A stretch of DNA of 64,000 nucleotides. Origin: Bdellovibrio reynosensis. Lineage in GTDB: Bacteria > Bdellovibrionota > Bdellovibrionia > Bdellovibrionales > Bdellovibrionaceae. Location: positions 1,116,001 through 1,180,000 of the forward strand of contig NZ_CP093442.1 of the NCBI RefSeq assembly GCF_022814725.1, given 5' to 3'. Both the position numbers and the translations under genes were made by a program. The notes beneath the pieces were generated by a model that had not been told where the DNA came from, searched no databases, and saw only the letters and a program-made list of their open reading frames with translations. Below, one piece after another: positions 40,385 through 48,692 of the stretch (positions are counted from its first letter, which is position 1; the number at the start of each line of letters is the position of its first letter).

Positions 40385-42457
40385 ATGTCCAAGTCCCAAG
40401 CAATGCACAAGTTGATGATTGTTGTTGGTTTGCTATTGATTTTGCTCGTGACGATGCAATCCCACGGCGCTCCGATGCATCACAAGATGCAAGTGGAAGT
40501 TCATCCGGGTTTAAAGATGATCAAAGCCACGGTCACTGTGAACTTTCCGAAAACCACTCCGCGCAAACTAAGTTTTTTAATTCATAAAGATCTGCAAATT
40601 ACTTTAACAAGCAAAGATGATACTTTGGTTTTACTGCATGGCCCAACCACAAGCGCGCCTTACTCTGAATATGGTTTGGCATTAGGAAGCCAAGATTCTG
40701 CAGCGAGTTTTCACTATCAGGGGATCATCCACGACCCGGTGAAACAACAAAAGTCTGACGGTTTGATTGATCCAGAGGGTGCAGTTTTATTCGGAAGTTC
40801 TTATTGGTATCCCGTATTTTTAGATGCTCCAAAAAGTTTTGATCTAACTATTCAAACGCCGGCAGAATGGCGTTCATTATCCCAGGGTCAAATCACTTCC
40901 ACCGAAGTTCGCGGCAATGCTCGCATCACGCGTTTTGTTGAAATCTATCCCCAAGACGAAATCTATCTTGTGGCAGGTCCGTTATTTTCATATGAAACTG
41001 AATCTAAGGGTGGCAAAAAAATCCAAGTTTTACTTCGTAAGGATGATCCTTCACTAGCGCAGACTTTTCTTTCTACTGTCCCCGCTTATATCGAAGAGTA
41101 TTCAAATCTGATTGGCGACTATCCGTATTCCAGTTTCGCTGTGGTAGAAAACTTTTGGGAGACGGGTTATGGAATGCCTAGCTTTACCCTCTTAGGTCCT
41201 TCGGTTTTGCGATTGCCGTTCATTTTAAACTCTTCCCTGCCCCATGAAGTTTTACACAACTGGTGGGGAAACAGTGTTTACGTTGATTATGACAAAGGCA
41301 ACTGGAGCGAAGGGCTTACAACTTACATGGCTGATTATTATCAGCAAGAAAAGCTGGGTAAAGACAAAGACTACCGTCGCACCGTACTTACAAACTATGA
41401 AGATTTTGTGACAGCAAATCCAGAACGAGATTTCCCACTCAAAGATTTTAAAGGACGACACAACCAAAGTTCCCAGGCTGTGGGCTATGGCAAGACAATG
41501 ATGATCTTTCACATGCTTGAAAAACGGTTCGGTAAAGATTTATTTTTAAAGTCCTTGCAAAGCTTTTATAAGGAAAATCTTTTTACCCGCGCCACGTTTG
41601 CTGAAATTCAAACAGGCTTTGAAAAAACCACGGGCCAAAACTTAGAAGTCTTCTTTAAACAGTGGCTTGATCAAAGTGGTGCGCCACAAATTGAACTGAA
41701 TGATGTGAAAGTCATGCGGTGGTTGGATGGCTCTTACAGCAGCACGTATCTAATTTCTCAAACTCAGAAATCAATCTATGATTTACAGATCCCCGTGGTG
41801 TGGACTTTAGAAAATGGTGAACTGGTTAAACAGCTTATTCAATTAAACCAAGCCTCCCAAATCTATTCCTTAGTTACTAAGTTCCGCCCGACAAAAATTT
41901 CAGTAGATCCAGAATTTAATTTATTTAGAAAGATCTATACCGAAGAACGCCCAGCTACGTTATCAGCGGTTTTTGGAAGTTCGGACGTTCACTTTTATTT
42001 TGATCCTAGTCAAAAGGGTGTGAATGACTTTATCCAAGTATGGCAAAATTCTTTGGAAGGAAAAAAGCACCTTCATCCAGTGAAGGATTCGTTTCAGATT
42101 GAAAAAACGGGCGCCATCGTTTTTGTTGGCGAAAAAGAAGCTTTTCAAAATTTCGTGAAGAACGAACTGCAAGGTCAAAACTTTGAGCTGACCCATCAAA
42201 CCATCACTGTTGAAGGTCAAAAATACAACCTTAGTGAAGCAAGTTCCGTAATCACCCAGCGCTTAAAACAAAACTCTAAGCAAACCCTGGTTTGGGTGCG
42301 CTGGAGCCCCGATAACAATCCCGCCGAATGGGCCCAGCGTTTGACCCATTACGGAAGTTTTGGTTTGGTGATTTTTAGAGGACGCCCTGCAGTTCTAAAA
42401 AGTCATTGGCCCACACTGAATTCACCTCTGCAACGAGAGCTGCAAAAAGCTTTGTAA
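40385..42457 (+). CDS. M1 family zinc aminopeptidase-like protein
   Basis: The 690-residue protein has an N-terminal signal or anchor (about 8-27). The zinc site HEVLH is at 287-291 and NWSEG places the third ligand at Glu309. That spacing is 17 residues where M1 peptidases usually have 18, which could shift the ligand. The Glu of the usual GxMEN motif is not obvious; GYGMPSFTLLG stands there instead. The C-terminal ~200 residues are an extra domain of unknown role. Probably periplasmic and possibly a non-standard peptidase. Preceded by truC. Confidence 0.75.
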   Translation: MSKSQAMHKLMIVVGLLLILLVTMQSHGAPMHHKMQVEVHPGLKMIKATVTVNFPKTTPRKLSFLIHKDLQITLTSKDDTLVLLHGPTTSAPYSEYGLALGSQDSAASFHYQGIIHDPVKQQKSDGLIDPEGAVLFGSSYWYPVFLDAPKSFDLTIQTPAEWRSLSQGQITSTEVRGNARITRFVEIYPQDEIYLVAGPLFSYETESKGGKKIQVLLRKDDPSLAQTFLSTVPAYIEEYSNLIGDYPYSSFAVVENFWETGYGMPSFTLLGPSVLRLPFILNSSLPHEVLHNWWGNSVYVDYDKGNWSEGLTTYMADYYQQEKLGKDKDYRRTVLTNYEDFVTANPERDFPLKDFKGRHNQSSQAVGYGKTMMIFHMLEKRFGKDLFLKSLQSFYKENLFTRATFAEIQTGFEKTTGQNLEVFFKQWLDQSGAPQIELNDVKVMRWLDGSYSSTYLISQTQKSIYDLQIPVVWTLENGELVKQLIQLNQASQIYSLVTKFRPTKISVDPEFNLFRKIYTEERPATLSAVFGSSDVHFYFDPSQKGVNDFIQVWQNSLEGKKHLHPVKDSFQIEKTGAIVFVGEKEAFQNFVKNELQGQNFELTHQTITVEGQKYNLSEASSVITQRLKQNSKQTLVWVRWSPDNNPAEWAQRLTHYGSFGLVIFRGRPAVLKSHWPTLNSPLQRELQKAL

Positions 42458-42588
42458 AACCACACATTCCCTCTTGTTGGCGCCAATCTTGCTTTCTTAA
42501 TGATCATAGGGAGTAGGTCCTCTTTATTTTTTCAAGGATGAGAAAATGGGAGGATTTATGCCCCGTAGTCACTAAAGAGGGAGGAAAT

Positions 42589-42699
42589 ATGCAACGCCTA
42601 AAAGACGAAGCAGGGAAGATCGGCTGGATCTTATTGTGGGCCTTAGGAGTTCCGATTCCGATTCTAATCGTCCTGTACCTAATCCGCGGCTGCACCTAG
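42589..42699 (+). CDS. 36-residue membrane peptide (RGCT-tail family)
   Basis: Start ATG at 42589 with GGGAGG just upstream; the product is MQRLKDEAGKIGWILLWALG..., ending LIRGCT. One transmembrane helix (about 12-32) contains a VPIPI kink. The GxPxP...L..RGCT pattern recurs, as I recall, in small uncharacterised proteins of several bacterial phyla. A longer in-frame start at 42538 (53 residues) has no spaced ribosome binding site and is less likely. The stop abuts repeat copy C. Function is unknown. Confidence 0.55.
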   Translation: MQRLKDEAGKIGWILLWALGVPIPILIVLYLIRGCT

Positions 42700-42828
42700 G
42701 GCGGTCGTCGATAAGGACCCATCTGACTGCGTTGTGCGGTTCCTCGCTTCACTCCGACGTACCCTACGGGTACGCCTCCGCTGCACGAGGAATCCTCCGC
42801 CTTGCATATGGATCCTTCTCGCCAACCT
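42700..42828. repeat. Structured dispersed repeat, copy C (inverted)
   Basis: Reverse-complement copy of the element. The inner stem is TTCCTCG/CGAGGAA where A, B and D have TTTCGC/GCGAAA-type arms, and the hairpin is GGCGTACCCgtaGGGTACGTC. It starts directly at the stop of the 36-residue peptide gene. Confidence 0.83.
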
Positions 42829-42862
42829 GGTCCCTCATTTCAGGGAATTTGGCTTAAAATTC

Positions 42863-42896
42863 GAAAGGAGCTCTTTGAGCTCCTTTCTCTTTTTTC
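42863..42896 (+). terminator. Intrinsic terminator
   Basis: Perfect 11-bp stem GAAAGGAGCTC / GAGCTCCTTTC with a TTT loop and a pyrimidine-T tail, downstream of repeat copy C. Confidence 0.88.
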
Positions 42897-42987
42897 GCTT
42901 TGGTTTGGGGAAATTTTTCTTGTTTTGTTTCTTTGCTGGTTTTATCACTTGGGGTTTTGCATAAGTTAGGTCTTAGAGGAAATTTTT

Positions 42988-43446
42988 GTGAAACAGACTG
43001 ATGTTGTTAAAGTTTTGGGTTCGGTTCTTGGTGCTACTTCGGTTGATGAAGTTAATAAGGCTCTAAAGGCTAAAGAGAACGCCACTGTAAAGTTTAAAAT
43101 TATGGGTAAGTCTTTAGGGTATCTTGGATTTACTGGCGTTGTAAAAGCGGTCACTGATGATGGCGTAAAGGTCGTTAACGTTAACAAAGTTTCTTTAATT
43201 AAATTTTCTGAAATTGAATCTTTTGAAAAAGCAAAACCTAAGACTGAACGTCACACAAAGCCTAGAGCTCTGAAAGTAGTAGTAGAAGAAGAAATCGAAA
43301 TTCCTGATGACATTCCAGAAGGAACAGTCTTAATCTTCGACGAACCAGGCGAAGGCGAATTCGCTGACCTAAGAGCCAAAAAACACAAACCAAAAAAGAA
43401 AATGGTCGGAAAATCGGGAAGCAAATTCATCCCAAAACCAAAATAA
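42988..43446 (+). CDS. Basic-tailed protein of unknown function
   Basis: Not recognised. A 152-residue cytosolic-looking protein (no signal peptide). The first ~80 residues hold a small beta-rich domain (KFKIMGKSLGYLGFTGVVKAV), an acidic middle (EEEIEIPDDIPEGT), and a Lys-rich tail (KKHKPKKKMVGKSGSK). The mix suggests nucleic-acid or protein binding. A GTG start is possible but the ATG/GTG nearest a GAGG is used. A terminator follows. Confidence 0.6.
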   Translation: MKQTDVVKVLGSVLGATSVDEVNKALKAKENATVKFKIMGKSLGYLGFTGVVKAVTDDGVKVVNVNKVSLIKFSEIESFEKAKPKTERHTKPRALKVVVEEEIEIPDDIPEGTVLIFDEPGEGEFADLRAKKHKPKKKMVGKSGSKFIPKPK

Positions 43447-43465
43447 AACCCCAAAGCGAAAAAAT

Positions 43466-43495
43466 AAAAAAGGAGCTCGAAACGAGCTCCTTTTT
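43466..43495 (+). terminator. Intrinsic terminator
   Basis: Stem GGAGCTCG / CGAGCTCC with AAA loop, flanked by six As and five Ts, so it can work in both directions. Confidence 0.9.
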
Positions 43496-43532
43496 GCATT
43501 TTAAGCCAGAAGTCCCCCCAACCGAGAACCAA

Positions 43533-43657
43533 GGTTGGCGAGAAGTGGTCAAGCGCAAGGCAGAGGATCTTTCGCGAAACGCAGGCGTACCTGGAAGGTA
43601 CGTCGGAGAGAAGCGAAAGACCGCACAACGCAGTCGATTGGCCGCTTATCGGCGACC
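43533..43657. repeat. Structured dispersed repeat, copy D
   Basis: Direct-orientation copy between convergent genes, 3 bases from the stop of the His-rich protein gene. Inner stem CTTTCGC/GCGAAAG, hairpin GGCGTACCtggaaGGTACGTC, outer arms GGTtGGCGA...TCGGCGACC. Confidence 0.83.
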
Positions 43658-43660
43658 GCC

Positions 43661-44041
43661 TTATAAAGCTTCTGCTCTTTTCATAACCATGTATGCCACT
43701 TGCTGGTCATTCAAAGAAGCTGCTTCAGCTACTTGCGCTCTTGCTAAGAAATTTCTTTCATAGTTCATTGCTTGAGCAAGTGCCGGAGTTGGTTCGCCGC
43801 CTTCTGCTAGGAAGATCGCTGCGTCTTCGTCAGCGTTTAAGTAAACAGCTTCTGCGTGATGAGCTGTTAGATCGCTGAAGAATAATGTTGCTGTTGAAAG
43901 CAACAAACCTGCGATAAGGCCTTCGCCGAAATCGTCACCGCCTCTATGATGTCCGCCACCACGGTGGTGACCGCGACCAGCCATTGCTGAAGATGCGCAA
44001 AAGCTCACAAGTAACAACGCTGCCATTACAAAATTTTTCAT
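43661..44041 (-). CDS. His/Gly-rich secreted protein
   Basis: A 126-residue protein starting at the second of two adjacent ATGs (44041), which is better spaced from AGGAGG. The signal peptide ends SAMAG. A His/Gly/Arg-rich stretch (RGHHRGGGHHRGG) follows, which may bind metal ions, then a hydrophobic segment (GLIAGLLLSTATLFF) and a helical tail. No family is known. The start overlaps the stop of the DUF4105 gene (TGATG), so the two are translated together. Confidence 0.6.
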   Translation of the reverse strand: MKNFVMAALLLVSFCASSAMAGRGHHRGGGHHRGGDDFGEGLIAGLLLSTATLFFSDLTAHHAEAVYLNADEDAAIFLAEGGEPTPALAQAMNYERNFLARAQVAEAASLNDQQVAYMVMKRAEAL

Positions 44042-45912
44042 CATAACCTCCTACGGTTTGTTAATAATTCTAGATTCTGTTTGATACCTTTTAATTCTTC
44101 GTCAACCTCGGGGAATTTTTTAAGCAGAAGATCTTGATATTGACCTCCCCACTTTCTGCCCTCTTGCACTTTCAATCCCACTGCTTCATCAGTAAGAACT
44201 TCTGTTTGCAAAGGAACCCCGTAACCACCATGGGCCAAACGCCATGGCAGACGATCTTGTGAAGCTTCCACAAGCTTGTCAATCACTTCTGAAAGAGAGT
44301 GATCCTGGTTATTTTGCAAACTAGTTGAGATTAATTTCTGCTGCTTTCTTTGCTGCACCAAGGCCACATATTTTTCGATCAAGTAAGCGCGTCCAATTTC
44401 TTCAAAAGACTCTAGCTCTGCATAGACACTTCTTCGCTCTAAGGCTGATGAATATTCTGCGAACTCGGCAAGTGATGCGTAGTTAGAAAAGTGATCATTC
44501 ATTTTGCTGAAGGCACGATCTAAAGATTCTTTTTGCGATGGAAAGAAGTAACCTTTTCGCTGTGCCTCTTTAGGATCGATCACTAATTGCGAATCAACCA
44601 CGCCATAGCGAATTAGATTTTTGTACATTCCCTTTGGACTTGCTGCAAAACTATCTTGGTAAGAATGATTTTTAGTTAAGGCAGCCCGCACCAGTTGATC
44701 GGTTTCAGAGGCACAATTATTCGTTAAGAATTTATAATCCCCAGCATAACTCCAATAATGTTCCAACGCGCTTTGTACTAAAAGATTTTTCTGTGCTTCA
44801 CTGATTCTTAACGGCAAGCTGATCAGATCACGCCACTGCCCGCGGGTATATTCATCAATCACTTCAGGCATTGAAAAAGCCATCAGCTGCGAAGGGTATT
44901 TTCCGGTGAGGCCATCCCAGTAATTGATGATCACATCATCGATGTTGGCGCGATAACTTAAAACTAAATGAAATGCGACGTCGGTTAAACACTCAGGGCC
45001 GACAACGGTGCGGAATGGAGCACACACCACCAGTCGCAACATCGAGTGGCCCCAGCGGCTCATCATTTCTTCACCCTTTGATGCATAAAGGAAGTGGACT
45101 TGGTAAACCTTTTCTGGCGCGATATCGATCTTCCAAGCACCGGTGCTAGTGAAAATGTGGGAAACCCCTTGGCAGCTTCCTGCTGGGAACGGCCGACGTC
45201 CCGTCAAAGCCACGAAGTAAGAATGAAATGCTGGTTTACGGCATTCAAAATCTGGGTTTAATAAAAATTCTGAAAAATGGATGGCAAAGTGTTCACTTGC
45301 TGAATCCGTTTCGTGCTCGTTAAGCAAACGCAGATCTAATTTATTTTTACTGTGTAGCCTTTGTCCTTTGTAATCAGAAAGATTGCGATAATTGGCAGAG
45401 CCTGAAACTCGAAAGCGGTTTTCTAGATAATATTGGCAGCGCGGTGAAAGCGGTGCTTTTCGATCTTGTTGATGTTCGCTTTCACATTGCGCTAAGGCCG
45501 CTTGATCGGCTTTGTTTTGCCAATGTCCTGGCGATTGATCATAAAGACTTGCTACTTGGAAGAGCAATGCTTTCTTTGCTAGCTCTGAAGCCGTCGTATG
45601 TGGGCATGAAAGCTTTTGTTCGGGGTAAACTTTCAAGTAAATGCGTTTTCTTAACCCTAAGAAGTCAGTCCTTACCAGGCCGTCTAAATTCACATGAGTA
45701 TTACAGATATCAGCAGGTAATTCCCTTTCAACATACTCCACTTTGTAGGTTTTAATGGCTGCTTTAACTGAGGTTGGAATTCTTGAATCCACGTCTTTGA
45801 TGAATTGAGTAAAGGACGCCGAAGCTGATTTTGGACCTGCCGACAACGTCTGTGCATGGGTGCTCATTGTAAATACTAGGGTCATCACTAGGAACGAGAA
45901 TTTGTAAGGCAT
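44041..45912 (-). CDS. DUF4105 (Lnb-type) secreted protein
   Basis: A 623-residue protein with signal peptide (about 1-20, ending THAQ). The middle shows the DUF4105 features: the SRWGHSMLRLVVC strand, DDVIINYWDGLTGKYPS and the Cys of FLTNNCASETDQLVRAAL. This domain is a predicted cysteine-peptidase/transglutaminase-like fold. Its function is uncharacterised. The long N-terminal part (about 1-260) is not recognised. It is coupled to the His-rich gene downstream. Confidence 0.75.
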   Translation of the reverse strand: MPYKFSFLVMTLVFTMSTHAQTLSAGPKSASASFTQFIKDVDSRIPTSVKAAIKTYKVEYVERELPADICNTHVNLDGLVRTDFLGLRKRIYLKVYPEQKLSCPHTTASELAKKALLFQVASLYDQSPGHWQNKADQAALAQCESEHQQDRKAPLSPRCQYYLENRFRVSGSANYRNLSDYKGQRLHSKNKLDLRLLNEHETDSASEHFAIHFSEFLLNPDFECRKPAFHSYFVALTGRRPFPAGSCQGVSHIFTSTGAWKIDIAPEKVYQVHFLYASKGEEMMSRWGHSMLRLVVCAPFRTVVGPECLTDVAFHLVLSYRANIDDVIINYWDGLTGKYPSQLMAFSMPEVIDEYTRGQWRDLISLPLRISEAQKNLLVQSALEHYWSYAGDYKFLTNNCASETDQLVRAALTKNHSYQDSFAASPKGMYKNLIRYGVVDSQLVIDPKEAQRKGYFFPSQKESLDRAFSKMNDHFSNYASLAEFAEYSSALERRSVYAELESFEEIGRAYLIEKYVALVQQRKQQKLISTSLQNNQDHSLSEVIDKLVEASQDRLPWRLAHGGYGVPLQTEVLTDEAVGLKVQEGRKWGGQYQDLLLKKFPEVDEELKGIKQNLELLTNRRRL

Positions 45913-46131
45913 GTCTCCCCCGGGAAGGAATTTGATATATGCGTGTTTACAGACGGAAACAACACCAAATTAATAAGGTTTTTTCACCTGTAATGCTGCT
46001 GAATTTCTATGAAAAAAGTCGTCGGGGCCAAAATGCCTAAGTGGTTAAGATATTTTTGCAATTTAAATCTCAGAATAGACTTTATAGGTTCTTTGGGGCT
46101 ATACCTACTTCCCACCTTGGAGAATTAAGAA

Positions 46132-46968
46132 ATGACACATTTTTTACTCGTTCTAGTATTCCTCCCACTTTTATTAGGCTTTGCTCCGACATCATCGTTA
46201 GAGGGTTACAGCAAAGTTGAAAAGGTCATTGATTTGACTGAAATCGGTGGCAACCTTTCAGGCATTACCTACAACTACGACACTCAAACTTATTTTTTAA
46301 TTCAAAACAATTACGGACATATTTTTGAATATGACAGTTCGTTTTCAAAACCTTTGCGTGTCATCGCGATGAACAATCTTGAAGACAAAGACACTGAAGA
46401 TATCGTTTACTTGGGGCAAGAACAGTATGCTATTGCATCTGAAACCAATAAGATTTTGATCGTAACTATCAAAGCAGGCCAAACTGAAATCGACTTGGAT
46501 GCGGCTCGTGAAGACGTTCAACTTTTTCAACTTCCGGAACCAAACAAAAAAAATCTGGGCCTTGAAGGCGTTTGTTATTCAAAACGAACCAATCAATTTT
46601 TTGCCGTTCAAGAAGACAAACCAAAACGTCTATTCCGCTTCACAAAACCCCACGATAATTTAGACTACCGTGATGCTAACGATCTCAACTTTGATGAGCC
46701 TTTCGATGCGTTTAATAAATCTGGCTTCTTCGATATTTTTAAAAGTAAAATGGCAGATCTTTCTTCATGCCTGTTTGATGAGCGCACAGGGCACCTGATC
46801 CTTATGAGCCATGAATCGTCCCGCCTAATGGAATTAGATGCGAAGGGCTCTATTGTTAGAACTTTGGACCTTTCGACAGTGGTTCCCCAATATGAGGGAA
46901 TGACCATTGGCCCCCAAAAAGAGCTGATCCTAGTCAGCGAGCCTAACAGCATCGTGATCATGAAATAG
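46132..46968 (+). CDS. YjiK/SdiA-regulated family beta-propeller protein
   Basis: A 278-residue secreted protein (signal peptide about 1-17, LLLGFAP). The LSGITYNYDTQTYFLIQNN and EDIVYLGQEQYAIASE blades, NLGLEGVCYSKRTNQFFAVQE and LSSCLFDERTGHLILMSHESSRL match the YjiK/SdiA-regulated propeller. Biochemical role is not known. It is followed by the structured leader of the ABC-F gene. Confidence 0.8.
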   Translation: MTHFLLVLVFLPLLLGFAPTSSLEGYSKVEKVIDLTEIGGNLSGITYNYDTQTYFLIQNNYGHIFEYDSSFSKPLRVIAMNNLEDKDTEDIVYLGQEQYAIASETNKILIVTIKAGQTEIDLDAAREDVQLFQLPEPNKKNLGLEGVCYSKRTNQFFAVQEDKPKRLFRFTKPHDNLDYRDANDLNFDEPFDAFNKSGFFDIFKSKMADLSSCLFDERTGHLILMSHESSRLMELDAKGSIVRTLDLSTVVPQYEGMTIGPQKELILVSEPNSIVIMK

Positions 46969-46990
46969 GCAAAAGCCTGTATCCCTTACA

Positions 46991-47043
46991 CCCTCGATAA
47001 GGCAGAGAGTTTATAAGCCTCTCTGCCCGGCTTCCCTCGAGGG
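46991..47043 (+). promoter_or_regulatory. Nested hairpin leader of the ABC-F gene
   Basis: Outer stem CCCTCGA (46991-46997) / TCGAGGG (47037-47043) encloses a perfect 9-bp stem GGCAGAGAG / CTCTCTGCC (47001-47027). No T-run follows. It ends 41 bases before the ABC-F start and could be a terminator of the yjiK-like gene or an attenuator. Confidence 0.5.
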
Positions 47044-47084
47044 TCCTGTTGATATTTGTCCCCATTCAGAGTATCTAATCACCC

Positions 47085-48692
47085 ATGATTAGCACTTCAA
47101 ATGTCAGTTTAAGATTCGGTGGAAAAAAGCTATTTGAGGACGTAAATGTGAAGTTTACTCCGGGCAACTGTTATGGCCTTATTGGCGCTAACGGTGCTGG
47201 CAAAACCACTTTCCTAAAAGTTCTTTCAAAAGAAATCGAGCCTAATACCGGTGAAGTAATTATTCCCGGCAACTTACGCCTTTCCGTACTAAAACAAGAT
47301 CACTATGCCTTTGACGAAATCTCGGTCCTAAAAACCGTGTTGATGGGTAATCAGCGCCTATTCAAAGTGATGGAAGAAAAAGATGCGCTTTACGCAAAGC
47401 CTGATTTTTCTGAAGCCGATGGTGAAAGAGCTTCTGTCTTAGAATCTGAATTTGCAGAGCTTAACGGCTGGGAAGCAGAATCCGAAGCAGGAGTCATGCT
47501 TGCAGGCCTTGGCATCAAAGATGAGCTTCATCAAAAATTAATGAAAGAATTAGATCCCGGCGACAAAGTGAAAGTACTTTTAGCCCAAGCCCTGTTTGGC
47601 CAACCCGATATCTTGTTACTGGATGAGCCAACGAATCACTTGGATATTTACGCAATCCAATGGCTTGAAGAATTTCTTTATAACTTTCAAAACACCGTTA
47701 TCGTTGTATCCCATGATCGCCACTTCTTAAACAAAGTGTGCACTCACATGGCTGATATCGATTTTGGTAAAGTGACGATATATTCTGGAAACTATGAGTT
47801 CTGGCGTCAATCCACTGAACTTGCGCAGCGCTTACGTTCTGATCAAGCCAAGAAAAATTCAGATAAAGCGGAAGAGCTTAAAAGCTTCATTGCACGCTTC
47901 AGTGCCAATGCTTCTAAGTCTCGTCAGGCTTCTTCCCGTCAAAAACAGTTAGAAAAGCTAGATCTTGGCGATCTTCCAGTTTCAACTCGCCGTATTCCGT
48001 TTGTGGGTTTTGATCCAAAACGTGAAGCTGGTAACGATCTTTTGACCGTGCAAGGCCTTTCAAAAACCATCAATGGTGAAGTGCTATTAAAAAATCTTAG
48101 CTTCACAATTAAAAAAGGCGACAAAGTTGCTTTAGTGGGTCGTAACGACGTAGCTAAAACGGTGTTGCTTGAAATCCTAGCTGGCGAGATGGAACCAGAC
48201 TCTGGAAGTTTCGCGTGGGGTATTACAACTACTCGCAGCTACTTCCCTACTGATAATTCAAAATACTTTGATACAGATGCGGGAAGTCTTGTGGAGTGGC
48301 TGCGTGAATATTCAGACGACAAAGATGAATCCTTCTTACGGGGCTTCTTAGGTAAAATGTTATTCAGTGGCGAAGACGCTTTAAAAAAGCCCCGCGTGCT
48401 ATCAGGGGGCGAAAAGGTCCGCTGCATGCTTTCTAAAATGATGTTGTCTGGCGCTAACGTTTTGTTGTTAGACGGACCTACAGCGCATTTGGATTTAGAA
48501 AGTATTTCTGCTGTAAATGAAGGCGTGAAACGCTTTAAGGGAACAGTGCTATTTACTTCCCATGACCATGAGTTCGTACAAACCGTTGCCAATCGTATTA
48601 TTGAAATTGATGGCGGCGTAAAAGAAGACCTTAGCGTTACTTATGATGAATACCTTGAACTTAAAAAGAATCAGCTAGAGGGAGCTCGCTAG
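47085..48692 (+). CDS. ABC-F ATPase of the YbiT type with degenerate second ATP site
   Basis: A 535-residue tandem-ATPase protein of the ABC-F group, members of which act on the ribosome. NBD1 has Walker A GANGAGKT (34-41) and DEPTNHLD, with a degenerate signature (LDPGDK) that E. coli YbiT also shows. In NBD2 the P-loop reads GRNDVAKT (352-359) instead of GxNGxGKS/T. The catalytic Glu is replaced by Gly (LLLDGPTAHLD, G464), while LSGGEK and SHD are kept. It may bind but not turn over ATP there. Followed by hflX with a one-base overlap. Confidence 0.88.
   Translation: MISTSNVSLRFGGKKLFEDVNVKFTPGNCYGLIGANGAGKTTFLKVLSKEIEPNTGEVIIPGNLRLSVLKQDHYAFDEISVLKTVLMGNQRLFKVMEEKDALYAKPDFSEADGERASVLESEFAELNGWEAESEAGVMLAGLGIKDELHQKLMKELDPGDKVKVLLAQALFGQPDILLLDEPTNHLDIYAIQWLEEFLYNFQNTVIVVSHDRHFLNKVCTHMADIDFGKVTIYSGNYEFWRQSTELAQRLRSDQAKKNSDKAEELKSFIARFSANASKSRQASSRQKQLEKLDLGDLPVSTRRIPFVGFDPKREAGNDLLTVQGLSKTINGEVLLKNLSFTIKKGDKVALVGRNDVAKTVLLEILAGEMEPDSGSFAWGITTTRSYFPTDNSKYFDTDAGSLVEWLREYSDDKDESFLRGFLGKMLFSGEDALKKPRVLSGGEKVRCMLSKMMLSGANVLLLDGPTAHLDLESISAVNEGVKRFKGTVLFTSHDHEFVQTVANRIIEIDGGVKEDLSVTYDEYLELKKNQLEGAR

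Noticed and set aside
42538-42699. 53-residue version of the RGCT peptide starting at 42538
   Set aside because: It is in frame, but AAGG sits directly against that ATG, whereas the ATG at 42589 has a well-spaced GGGAGG.
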